Source of the DNA: Helicobacteraceae bacterium
Lineage (GTDB): Bacteria; Campylobacterota; Campylobacteria; Campylobacterales; Helicobacteraceae
DNA length: 6,771 nucleotides
Assembly (NCBI GenBank): GCA_900770765.1
Contig: CAAGLK010000096.1
Span: 1 to 6,771 of the forward strand
Reading direction: 5' to 3'
Below are positions 1 to 5,980 of the stretch, in pieces. Positions within the stretch are counted from its first letter, which is position 1. The number at the start of each line of letters is the position of its first letter. Below the pieces are notes generated by a model. The model was not told where the DNA came from. It saw only the letters and a program-made list of their open reading frames with translations, and searched no databases. The translations under genes and the position numbers were made by a program.

Positions 1-21
1 AGACGTGTGCTCTTCCGATCT
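1..21 (+). other. Illumina adapter sequence (not genomic)
   Basis: The first 21 bases match, from memory, the 3' end of the standard Illumina TruSeq read-2 adapter, ending in CTCTTCCGATCT. Bacterial sequence begins at position 22. The stop codon created at 21-23 is half adapter, so it must not be used to define the end of any gene. This marks the left edge as an untrimmed contig end. Confidence 0.95.
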
Positions 22-329
22 AATTTACGCGAAGCTATAAAAATCTTGATAGATACAATCAAAAATTAGCCTTTACTTATCAAAAAATACATTTTATAAA
101 ACCTGTGTATTTTGGCTTCTCTCAAGCAGTGTTAGACAATAAAAAATTAAGAGATATTGCTAAGCAAATATTTGATAAAACTCCGCAAAATTTTAAAACT
201 ATCTATAACAAAGATTTTAATAAAAATAAATTTTATCATCTAGGATATATCAATAGGGCTTATACAAACAAGGCAAGACAATATACAAATGAAGTTTTAT
301 TTAAATTTGTAGAAACGCTTGATGGGTAA
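22..329 (+). CDS. 3' end of an unrecognised gene, truncated by the contig edge
   Basis: The reading frame ending at TAA 327-329 is open all the way back to the adapter junction, so about 101 residues are present (from FTRSYKNLDRYNQ to FVETLDG) and the true start is missing. A GTG at 105 could be read as a start, but nothing like a ribosome binding site precedes it and the frame upstream looks equally protein-like, so I read this as a C-terminal fragment. The protein is basic and rich in Lys, Asn, Tyr and Phe, with no membrane segment, signal peptide or motif I recognise. It is followed after 12 nt by another small gene on the same strand. The setting, with mobilisation-like remnants beside a dif-like site, suggests mobile-element origin, but that is inference; the family is unknown to me. 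Confidence 0.55.
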
Positions 330-341
330 ATGTAAGCGAAT

Positions 342-551
342 ATGTTTGATGTTAGTCATAGCATAAAGACTTTTACAAAGACTATACAAGCAAAATATGA
401 TACAAGAAAAGAAGAATTATGTAAAACGCCACATGCACAAACTGCTTATGATTTAAAACACACTAAAAACATAGGGAAATATGATAATTTTATGGATTTT
501 TACAAAGAAGTAGCAGTAGAATTAAAAGCAGAATTTACAAAATGCAATTAA
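342..551 (+). CDS. Small hypothetical protein (69 aa), mobile-element context
   Basis: This is a 69-residue soluble, charged protein starting MFDVSHSIKTFTK and ending LKAEFTKCN. I see no membrane helix, cysteine cluster or catalytic motif and do not recognise the family. The ATG at 342 lies 12 nt after the preceding stop and has only a weak purine stretch (AAGCGAA) upstream; an earlier ATG at 330 is followed at once by a stop. Its last codons overlap an ATG at 542, in the AATGCAATTAA stretch, in the way translationally coupled genes do. That supports a former compact operon of small genes running towards 1013. It could be a small accessory protein of a plasmid or integrative element, or a decayed remnant. 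Confidence 0.5.
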   Translation: MFDVSHSIKTFTKTIQAKYDTRKEELCKTPHAQTAYDLKHTKNIGKYDNFMDFYKEVAVELKAEFTKCN

Positions 552-672
552 TCATAGATAATCAAAATTCTTTAAAAAGAGACTATAAATTAGCGGTAAA
601 ACAAGAAAGAATAAATTATGTAATTATCCAATTACAAATTTGCAAAATTTTATAGTCCCATCACTTAAATAG
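542..672 (+). pseudogene. Frame-broken 5' part of the RHH-protein gene
   Basis: An ATG at 542, overlapping the previous stop, opens a frame of only 37 residues (MQLIIDNQNSLKRDYKLAV...) ending at TAG 653-655. Protein-like sequence then continues in a second frame at about 622-669 (NYPITNLQNFIVPSLK, stop at 670-672), and then in a third frame from 669 (IENFVNNFNKDFKNG), which runs without a stop into the RHH protein below. Joined across two frame shifts this gives one plausible protein of about 155 residues. I therefore read it as the decayed N-terminal half of that gene rather than as a separate gene. The alternative is that 542-655 is a genuine 37-aa peptide and the rest is spacer. Confidence 0.35.
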
Positions 673-734
673 AAAATTTTGTAAATAATTTTAACAAAGA
701 TTTTAAAAATGGGAATAAACCAACAATACAAACA

Positions 735-1013
735 GTGGATAAAAAGAAGCCAACGCCAATTTATCTAACCGATAAAGAAAAAGAAATGTTAAAGCAAAAG
801 GCAAAAGAGCGTAAAATAAGTTTGAGTCAATATATAGCTTTTATAATGACTTGTAGAATTTTAAATAAAGGATACCAAGAGTTAATAAACACGATAGTAA
901 CAATAGTTAAATATGCTAGAGCTACTCTTAAAATAGAATATAAGCAAAAGCTAATCGAAAATGAGTATACAAAAAAATTTGAAAACAAAGTTTCAAAAAA
1001 ATTAAAAATGTAG
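735..1013 (+). CDS. Ribbon-helix-helix protein, MobC/CopG-like; probably the 3' part of a broken gene
   Basis: From the GTG at 735 this reads 92 residues. Residues 6-38 have the ribbon-helix-helix pattern: a short strand (TPIYLT), a charged helix (DKEKEMLKQKAKERKI), a turn, then a second helix (SLSQYIAFIM). Such folds bind DNA as dimers and occur in plasmid partition or copy-control repressors and in relaxosome accessory proteins (MobC-like). The C-terminal half (about 45-92) is helical and very lysine-rich, as expected for nucleic-acid contact. The GTG has no clear ribosome binding site, and the frame is open upstream to 669 without any ATG, so the real start was probably further upstream in a gene now broken by frame shifts. 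A one-base A-tract slip after 1009 would also extend the C-terminus (NVEKLRKKAN). No relaxase gene is seen next to it. The fold is moderately sure; the mobilisation role is inferred. Confidence 0.5.
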   Translation: MDKKKPTPIYLTDKEKEMLKQKAKERKISLSQYIAFIMTCRILNKGYQELINTIVTIVKYARATLKIEYKQKLIENEYTKKFENKVSKKLKM

Positions 1014-1141
1014 AAAAACTAAGAAAAAAGGCAAACTAAAAACTTACAACAGCGTAGAGAAAGCTTTTAAAGCAGAGAGTATTATTTAATGCAAGTGTTA
1101 CAAAAATCGCTTCATATTAAATAGGGGAGTGGCAAAACTAA

Positions 1142-1169
1142 AAGTTTGAAAATTAGAGTTTTCAATACA
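1142..1169 (+). other. Putative difH recombination site (XerH target)
   Basis: TTGAAAA (1146-1152) and TTTTCAA (1159-1165) form a perfect 7-bp inverted repeat separated by exactly 6 bp (TTAGAG). That is the geometry of a Xer site: two 11-bp arms (1142-1152 and 1159-1169) around a 6-bp crossover region. The outer 4 bp of the arms do not pair, and asymmetry between arms is normal for dif sites. It lies about 80 bp upstream of xerH. In single-recombinase Xer systems the dif site often sits beside its recombinase gene, and as I recall epsilonproteobacterial difH sites share a TTGAAAA/TTTTCA-type core. I could not align it to the published consensus here, so the identification rests on geometry and position. 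Confidence 0.65.
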
Positions 1170-1251
1170 AAAAATTTACTTATAAGTTTTAAATCGCTAG
1201 AATTTCCAATTTATATTAACCTTAAGAAAATATAAGCTAATAAGGAATTCT

Positions 1252-2319
1252 ATGCGTTATCCACTAGATTTTAAAGATGATTTTTCTAGCAATTTACTTT
1301 TTTGGATTGAGCGATTTATTTATAGTAAAATAAATACTTTATCCAACCATCAAGTTAGCAATAAAAAAGAAATAGCAAAAAATTTAGAACATTTAAGAAT
1401 TGGTGTGGATAATATTGAAACACTGCAAAATATATGCAAAAGCTGTAGAAAGATAGGCGTTATAGGTATAAATACATATATTATGCCACTTGTTAAACTT
1501 TATGAATACTTAACTTATTTAGGATTAGCTAGCTTAAAAGAAGTTGATGAGGAAATATTAAAAGAATTTTTAACTATTTACACAAGCTCTCTAAGCGATG
1601 CGACAAAGAAAAATTATCGTATGGCATTAATTAATTTTTTTGGCTTTATTGATAAACAAAACGAAGATGATGACAATTTAACGCATAATTTTAGAATAGA
1701 GCTTAAAAATTGGGGTGGATTTCGTGGTAAAGCTGGGCAAAAATTGCCTAGCTATCTAAAAGAAGAGGAAGTATATCGCTTCTTAGAAGGTATTGATACT
1801 CACCCTTTTAAACATATAAATCTAGCCGCTAGAAATCGTTTGGTTTTAAAAATCATTATTTATACAGGAATCCGTGTAAGCGAAGCATTAAACCTAAAAA
1901 CTAAAGATATAATTAATGATGGCACATATTTTATTATTAGAGTAAAAGGTAAAGGAAACAAACCACGCGTAGTAATGGTAAAAGAAAAAAATATCGCTAA
2001 AGATTATGCTGAGTGGATTAATTTGCGTCCAAGTAATGCAGAAGAAGAGCTTATTTTTTGTAACAAAAAAGGTCAAAAATTAACTCAAGCCTATGTAAGT
2101 CGCATTGTAGAGCAAGTGCTATTGACAAATGGAATCCGCAAAGAAAAAAATGGCGCTCACATGCTTCGCCACAGCTTCGCCACCCTACTCTATCAAAAAA
2201 GTCAAGATTTAGTGCTAGTGCAAGAAGCTTTAGGACACTCTAGCTTGGATACTTCACGCATTTATACGCATTTTGATAAACAAAAATTAAAAGTAACCAC
2301 AGAAATTATAGATTCTTAA
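1252..2319 (+). CDS. xerH: Tyrosine recombinase XerH (chromosome dimer resolution)
   Basis: The 355-residue protein closely resembles H. pylori XerH along its whole length; shared stretches include the NGAHMLRHSFATLLYQK region and the SRIYTHFDKQ end. XerH is the single Xer recombinase of Helicobacter and Campylobacter: it cuts and rejoins difH to resolve chromosome dimers at division. An N-terminal core-binding domain (about 1-155; NTYIMPLVKLYEYL, SLSDATKKNYRMALINFF) precedes the catalytic domain. All catalytic residues are present: R208 (TGIRVSEA), K234 in the beta-hairpin (GKGNK), H303 and R306 (HMLRH), H329 (LGH) and the nucleophile Y338 (RIYTH). The ATG at 1252 has a good AAGGA ribosome binding site 5 nt upstream. 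Possible -10 boxes are TATATT (1212-1217) and TATAAG (1231-1236). A dif-like site lies just upstream. XerT of transposon TnPZ is the main alternative, but similarity to XerH as recalled and the adjacent dif-like site favour XerH. The gene looks intact. Confidence 0.93.
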   Translation: MRYPLDFKDDFSSNLLFWIERFIYSKINTLSNHQVSNKKEIAKNLEHLRIGVDNIETLQNICKSCRKIGVIGINTYIMPLVKLYEYLTYLGLASLKEVDEEILKEFLTIYTSSLSDATKKNYRMALINFFGFIDKQNEDDDNLTHNFRIELKNWGGFRGKAGQKLPSYLKEEEVYRFLEGIDTHPFKHINLAARNRLVLKIIIYTGIRVSEALNLKTKDIINDGTYFIIRVKGKGNKPRVVMVKEKNIAKDYAEWINLRPSNAEEELIFCNKKGQKLTQAYVSRIVEQVLLTNGIRKEKNGAHMLRHSFATLLYQKSQDLVLVQEALGHSSLDTSRIYTHFDKQKLKVTTEIIDS

Positions 2320-2331
2320 AAAAGTAGCAAT

Positions 2332-2360
2332 GTTAAGCTGAGAAAATAAAACAGCTTAAC
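2332..2360. terminator. Hairpin between convergent xerH and chemoreceptor genes
   Basis: GTTAAGCTG (2332-2340) and CAGCTTAAC (2352-2360) pair perfectly over 9 bp around an 11-nt A-rich loop. The hairpin starts 13 nt after the xerH stop and includes the stop codon of the convergent minus-strand gene (2356-2358). Position and symmetry fit a shared bidirectional transcription end. Only weak T runs follow: TTT shortly after it on the plus strand, and a TTTTTT run about 9 nt beyond it on the minus strand. Termination is therefore plausible but unproven. Confidence 0.5.
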
Positions 2361-3747
2361 TTACAGCTTTATCATTTTTGGATTCTAGTAGCCTTATTGC
2401 AGTGTTTGAATTTGATTCTATTTCTTTAAATATAGAAATTATCTCTTCTACTTTTTCCTTATTTAAATCACCTTTTAGCTCATCTAAAGCTAGATTTGTA
2501 TTTTCTTTTAAAGAATTCTTTAATTCATCTAATTTAGAGAAATTATGCCCAACAATTTTAGTAGCGGATTCCTTGCACTCTAAATATTTAGAAATTGGGT
2601 GGATTGCACTAAAGTCGCAAATTTGCTTTTTAAGATTAAAGCTAAGATATAAATTTGATTTATAAACAATATGCTCTAGCTTAGATACACTTAAAAAAAG
2701 CTGCTCTGAGAGTTGATTAAACACATTTTTTAGAGTATTTGTGGTGCCTTCTAGACCTTTAAAAATGGCGTTAAAACTTGTAACATTTTCATTTGTAGAA
2801 GTTGCAAAACCTACAATTTGTGAAAAATTATCTTGTATTTCTGCGATTTCTTGCTGCATATTTTGCACCACCATAGAAATCTCGTTTGTAGCCTTATGAG
2901 TTTTTTCTGCAAGCTGTCTTACTTCATCTGCCACAACGGCAAATCCTCTTCCATGTTCTCCTGCCCTTGCCGCTTCAATGCTTGCATTAAGTGCTAGTAA
3001 ATTTGTTTGATTTGCTATATCTGAAATAATTTCTACAATAGAGCCAATATCTTTTGATTTTTGTGCAAAGCTATCAATGACGCTTAAGTTTTCATTTAAA
3101 ATACCCATTAGATTATCAATATCGCTTGTTATTTCGCTAATATCTTTTTGTGATTGTGCTGCTGTTTGTGTAATTTTAGTTACATTTTCACTTACAATTC
3201 CTAGTTGCTCCATATCTTTATCTAAGTGATTTGAGATTCCTGTTAGATTCCTATTTTGCGAGTCTAGGCTAATATCCATAAGGGATTTTGCTAGCGTGTT
3301 TTGCACATTATCTTTTGCATTTTTTTCAATTTTCAAAAGCACTTCATTAATATTGTTTATATTGTTTGCAAAAGCTCCTTTTAGCCCTTGTGAAAATGCT
3401 AGACGATAATATTGCTCCTTTTGCGATGAAGCCACTGCAGTGCCAATTTCTCGCATAAACGCCTCTAAATTATCTGCAATTGTATTTAAATTATCCGCTA
3501 AGCTACATAAATCCTCATCGCCTTCTATATTTAAAACACGGGATTCCAGCTTACCCTTACCATAAAGGTTTGAGACATTGACTATTTTTGCAATTAATGA
3601 AGCTCTACTTGTAAATTTTATAAAACTAAAAATAAGTGCGATAATGGTGGCTATAAAAAATAAAAGAGAGTAACTAAAGCCCTCTAGGATTCCAACAATA
3701 AGCCCAAGAGTGCTAAAAATTATGCATAAAATAAGTAATATTTTCAT
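2356..3747 (-). CDS. Methyl-accepting chemotaxis protein without periplasmic sensor (CetA/Aer-partner type)
   Basis: This 463-residue receptor starts with two hydrophobic helices (about 2-20 and 26-45) joined by only a few residues, so it has almost nothing outside the membrane. A HAMP-like linker (about 46-100) and a long coiled coil follow. The signalling hairpin tip is at about 237-285 and carries the classic core from IANQTNLLALNASIEAA to VVADEVRQLAEKT, which contacts CheA and CheW. The C-terminus (about 355-425) resembles a CZB zinc-binding domain: EHIVYKSNLY with H359, then C377 and H401. The usual CxxGxW signature and the second His of the HxxxH pair (here K405) are absent, so zinc binding is doubtful. 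The gene overlaps the upstream PAS gene by 4 nt (ATGA) and has a G-rich ribosome binding site (GGGGG) just upstream of its ATG. The architecture matches the Campylobacter CetA receptor, which signals for cytoplasmic PAS proteins in energy taxis. The MCP call is certain; the CetA equivalence is inferred. Confidence 0.92.
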   Translation of the reverse strand: MKILLILCIIFSTLGLIVGILEGFSYSLLFFIATIIALIFSFIKFTSRASLIAKIVNVSNLYGKGKLESRVLNIEGDEDLCSLADNLNTIADNLEAFMREIGTAVASSQKEQYYRLAFSQGLKGAFANNINNINEVLLKIEKNAKDNVQNTLAKSLMDISLDSQNRNLTGISNHLDKDMEQLGIVSENVTKITQTAAQSQKDISEITSDIDNLMGILNENLSVIDSFAQKSKDIGSIVEIISDIANQTNLLALNASIEAARAGEHGRGFAVVADEVRQLAEKTHKATNEISMVVQNMQQEIAEIQDNFSQIVGFATSTNENVTSFNAIFKGLEGTTNTLKNVFNQLSEQLFLSVSKLEHIVYKSNLYLSFNLKKQICDFSAIHPISKYLECKESATKIVGHNFSKLDELKNSLKENTNLALDELKGDLNKEKVEEIISIFKEIESNSNTAIRLLESKNDKAVS

Positions 3748-4277
3748 CTATAACCCCCATTTTTTCCTTTATTTTGCAAAGAAATCATAAGCTCATCCCA
3801 AGAAATTGCATTTTGCTTTAAAAAATCTTGCACGAATAAAACACTAGAATCCAAGCTTCCATTTTTTTCAATCTCTAAAAGTTTCTTATAGATTCCAATA
3901 ATCGCTTCAACACCTTCTTTACTCGGCCGCCGCCGCACAGAATAATAGCTAATCACATTTCCATTTTCATCAAAAGAAGGCGTAACATTAGCGAACACCC
4001 AATAAGTTTGCTTATGCTTTGATAAATTACACACAAAAGCAAAAAACTCTTTTTTATGTAAAACGGTGTCCCATAGCAATTTAAAAGCAGCCTTTGGCAT
4101 AAAAGGATGCCTTACAATATTATGTGCTTTATGCAAAAACTCTTTTTCTTTATAGCCGCCAAGCTCTATAAAGTCCCTATTTGCGTAAGTGATTTTACCT
4201 TTTAAATCTGTTTTTGAAGTGATTAAAGTATCATCTTTTAAGAATATTTCGTTTTTTAAATAATTTGTTGAATCCAT
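3744..4277 (-). CDS. Aer-type PAS-domain redox/energy-taxis sensor (CetB/CetC-like)
   Basis: The 177-residue soluble protein is mostly one PAS domain (about 15-120) of the Aer class: LITSKTDLKGKITYANRDFIELGGY, then NIVRHPFMP (R56, H57), YWVFANVTP (92-100) and YSVRRRP (112-118). In E. coli Aer this fold holds FAD and reports respiratory redox state; the corresponding stretch there is RHPDMP, so the Asp is Phe59 here. A helical tail (about 121-170) follows. There is no membrane segment, unlike Aer, but the next gene encodes a membrane receptor lacking a sensor, so the pair acts as a split Aer, as in the Campylobacter Cet system. In C. jejuni the PAS gene upstream of cetA is, as I recall, cetC, so this is the positional match. 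I chose the ATG at 4277, one codon inside a TTG, because an AGGGG ribosome binding site ends 4 nt before it. FAD binding is expected from the family, not shown. Confidence 0.88.
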   Translation of the reverse strand: MDSTNYLKNEIFLKDDTLITSKTDLKGKITYANRDFIELGGYKEKEFLHKAHNIVRHPFMPKAAFKLLWDTVLHKKEFFAFVCNLSKHKQTYWVFANVTPSFDENGNVISYYSVRRRPSKEGVEAIIGIYKKLLEIEKNGSLDSSVLFVQDFLKQNAISWDELMISLQNKGKNGGYR

Positions 4278-4327
4278 CAAACCCCTACCCCTTCATATTT
4301 TAAAAAGCTAACATTGTAGAATAAATT

Positions 4328-4333
4328 ATTATA
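4328..4333 (-). promoter_or_regulatory. Candidate -10 box for the PAS/chemoreceptor operon
   Basis: A perfect TATAAT reads on the minus strand about 50 nt upstream of the PAS start, inside the AT-rich divergent region. A second, slightly weaker TACAAT lies at 4313-4318. Epsilonproteobacterial sigma-70 promoters rely on the -10 box and a T-rich upstream stretch rather than a -35 box, and a run of seven T lies just upstream. I saw no sigma-28 or sigma-54 motif. Which box is used cannot be decided from sequence. Confidence 0.45.
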
Positions 4334-4406
4334 AAAAAACAATAAAAATAATTATTAAAAACCTTTTAAATTTAAAAATGATTTAACAATTTTAAGTAAG
4401 ATTCTA

Positions 4407-4412
4407 TATAAT
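4407..4412 (+). promoter_or_regulatory. -10 box of the mqnE-gpt promoter
   Basis: TATAAT at 4407-4412 is a perfect -10 box preceded by TA- and T-rich DNA, as typical for Helicobacter sigma-70 promoters. Transcription would start near 4419, giving a leader of about 20 nt before the GTG at 4440. There is no room for a riboswitch in that leader. Confidence 0.6.
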
Positions 4413-4439
4413 TGCAGCATTTTTTAAAAAGGCATTTTA

Positions 4440-5480
4440 GTGATACAAGATTTTTTAGACCCACAAAAAGCTATAAAATTATATGATTTAGATATTTTCA
4501 CACTAGGAAAAATAGCGGATTCCATTAGGCGACAATATTTTAAAGATAAAGTTTTTTTTAATACTAATCGCCACATAAATCCTACCAATAAATGTGTGGA
4601 TATTTGTAAATTTTGTGGATTTTCCGCACATAGAAAGAATCCTAACGCTTACACAATGACAAAAGAAGAAGTGCTAAATATAGCACGAGATTCCATAAAA
4701 GCTGGTGCTATGGAGCTACACATTGTAGGAGCTCATAATGAGAGCTTAAATTTAGAGTGGTATTTAGATGTATTTTCTAGTATTAAAAATGAGTTTCCAC
4801 AAGTGCATATAAAGGCACTAACCGCCGCTGAAGTGCATTTTTTAAGTAGAATCTCAAATAAAAGCCATAAAGCTGTGCTAGAGCTAATGGCTAAAAATGG
4901 CGTAGATTCCATGCCTGGCGGTGGTGCGGAGATATTTAATGAAAAAATTAGAGAATATATTTGTAAAGGCAAAGTGGATTCCACTACTTGGCTAGAAATT
5001 CATGGAATCTGGCACAGCTTAGGTAAAAAATCAAACGCCACAATGCTTTTTGGGCATATTGAGACACGAGAGCATCGCATAGACCACTTGTTACGCCTAT
5101 ATCACCAGCAAGAAAAATCCGACGGCTTTAACGCCTTTATCCCCCTACTTTATCAAAAAGAAAATAATTTTTTAAAAGTTACAAATTTTCCAAGCGGACA
5201 AGAAATTTTAAAAACAATAGCAATAGCTAGAATCCTACTGCAAAATATCCCACACATTAAGGCGTATTGGGCTACTTTAGGCATTAATTTAGCACTTGTA
5301 GCACAAGAATTTGGTGCAGATGATATTGATGGCACGATTCAAAAAGAAGCGATTCAAAGCGCAAGCGGAAGCAAAAGTGCAAATGGAATCACAAAAGAAT
5401 TTTTAATTTCACAAATTAAAAATGCTGGATTTACGCCCGTGCTGCGTGATAGCTTATATAACGAAATTCAAACTTACTAA
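4440..5480 (+). CDS. mqnE: Aminofutalosine synthase MqnE (radical SAM, menaquinone synthesis)
   Basis: MqnE joins the chorismate-derived 3-[(1-carboxyvinyl)oxy]benzoate to SAM's adenosyl moiety to give 6-amino-6-deoxyfutalosine, an early step of the futalosine route to menaquinone. The 346-residue protein has the radical-SAM CxxxCxxC motif at C52, C56 and C59 (KCVDICKFCGF), the preceding NRHINPTN that separates MqnE from its relative MqnC, ELHIVGAHN (92-100), the MPGGGAEIF segment (158-166) and GHIETREHRIDHL (205-217). Length fits a complete enzyme. The start is a GTG at 4440 with AAAGG seven nt upstream and a perfect -10 box about 28 nt upstream. gpt follows after 9 nt, so the two are probably cotranscribed. 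Other mqn genes are not in the window. MqnC is the only close alternative and the motif details argue against it. The gene looks intact. Confidence 0.95.
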   Translation: MIQDFLDPQKAIKLYDLDIFTLGKIADSIRRQYFKDKVFFNTNRHINPTNKCVDICKFCGFSAHRKNPNAYTMTKEEVLNIARDSIKAGAMELHIVGAHNESLNLEWYLDVFSSIKNEFPQVHIKALTAAEVHFLSRISNKSHKAVLELMAKNGVDSMPGGGAEIFNEKIREYICKGKVDSTTWLEIHGIWHSLGKKSNATMLFGHIETREHRIDHLLRLYHQQEKSDGFNAFIPLLYQKENNFLKVTNFPSGQEILKTIAIARILLQNIPHIKAYWATLGINLALVAQEFGADDIDGTIQKEAIQSASGSKSANGITKEFLISQIKNAGFTPVLRDSLYNEIQTY

Positions 5481-5489
5481 GGAGTAAAT

Positions 5490-5948
5490 ATGCAATATTA
5501 TAGTTATGAAATGTTTAGAGGGGATATGCAAGAGCTTGTGGAGCAAATAGATTTTAATCCAGATGCGATTGTGGCTATTTCTAGAGGCGGTTTAACTATG
5601 GCGCATTTTTTAGGAATCGCATTTGACTTAAGACGAGTTTATACAATTAGTGCGTCATCATTTTTTAATAAAGTGCAGCACGAGATTCAAATCTCAAATA
5701 TCCCAGAATTAGGTGGTAATCAAAGAGTTTTAATAGTAGATGAAATAGTAGATAGCGGCACAAGTATGGAAAAAGTAGTAAATATTCTAAAAACAATTAA
5801 TCCTAGTATTGATTTCAAAACCGCTTGTATTTACCATAAGCCAACAGCAAGTTTCAAGCCAGATTATATTCTAAGAGAAGCAAAAAGTTGGATAGAATTT
5901 TTCTGGGAAGTTGATATTGTAAAATCAATACAAGAGAAGCAAAGCTAG
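5490..5948 (+). CDS. gpt: Xanthine-guanine phosphoribosyltransferase (purine salvage)
   Basis: The 152-residue protein has the type I phosphoribosyltransferase fold. The PRPP-binding motif is VLIVDEIVDSGTS (80-92); AISRGGLTMAHFL (29-41) supplies the PPi loop, and WIEFFWEVD (134-142) near the C-terminus resembles the end of the H. pylori XGPRT (HP0735), which is about the same length. The enzyme transfers ribose-5-phosphate from PRPP to xanthine, guanine or hypoxanthine in the cytosol. The ATG at 5490 has an excellent AGGAG ribosome binding site at 5480-5484, overlapping the last base of the mqnE stop, so translation of the two is probably linked. The pairing with mqnE makes sense because the futalosine pathway frees a purine base. 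Exact base preference cannot be read from sequence. No clear T-tract terminator follows. Confidence 0.88.
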   Translation: MQYYSYEMFRGDMQELVEQIDFNPDAIVAISRGGLTMAHFLGIAFDLRRVYTISASSFFNKVQHEIQISNIPELGGNQRVLIVDEIVDSGTSMEKVVNILKTINPSIDFKTACIYHKPTASFKPDYILREAKSWIEFFWEVDIVKSIQEKQS

Positions 5949-5961
5949 TTAAAATAATAAA

Positions 5962-5977
5962 TTTTTAATATTAAAAA
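5962..5977. repeat. Perfect 16-bp AT palindrome downstream of gpt
   Basis: TTTTTAAT followed directly by ATTAAAAA is a perfect, loopless palindrome 13 nt after the gpt stop. It could help end transcription or bind a regulator, but an AT-only palindrome in such AT-rich DNA may be chance. Confidence 0.35.
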
Positions 5978-5980
5978 CAT

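Noticed and set aside
1090..1122. ATG right after the antitoxin-like tail, as a possible toxin gene start
   Set aside because: Only ten codons before a TAG and no sensible continuation in other frames; at most a remnant.
1894..2076. 60-codon open frame on the minus strand
   Set aside because: It lies wholly inside xerH, antisense to a strongly conserved catalytic domain, and its translation is a low-complexity Phe/Ile/Tyr string.
1252..2319. The recombinase as XerT of a TnPZ element
   Set aside because: Shared stretches with H. pylori XerH as recalled are strong throughout, and a dif-like site lies next to it; no other TnPZ genes are visible.
2378..2665. 95-codon open frame on the plus strand
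   Set aside because: It is antisense to the end of the chemoreceptor gene, has no ribosome binding site and mirrors its Ser/Leu/Lys composition.
4281..4439. Small RNA or riboswitch in the divergent intergenic region
   Set aside because: The stretch is almost pure A/T with no stable stems, and the inferred mqnE leader is only about 20 nt.
4733..5335. Two minus-strand open frames (4733-4984 and 5153-5335)
   Set aside because: Both are antisense to conserved parts of mqnE and show no family resemblance or start signal.
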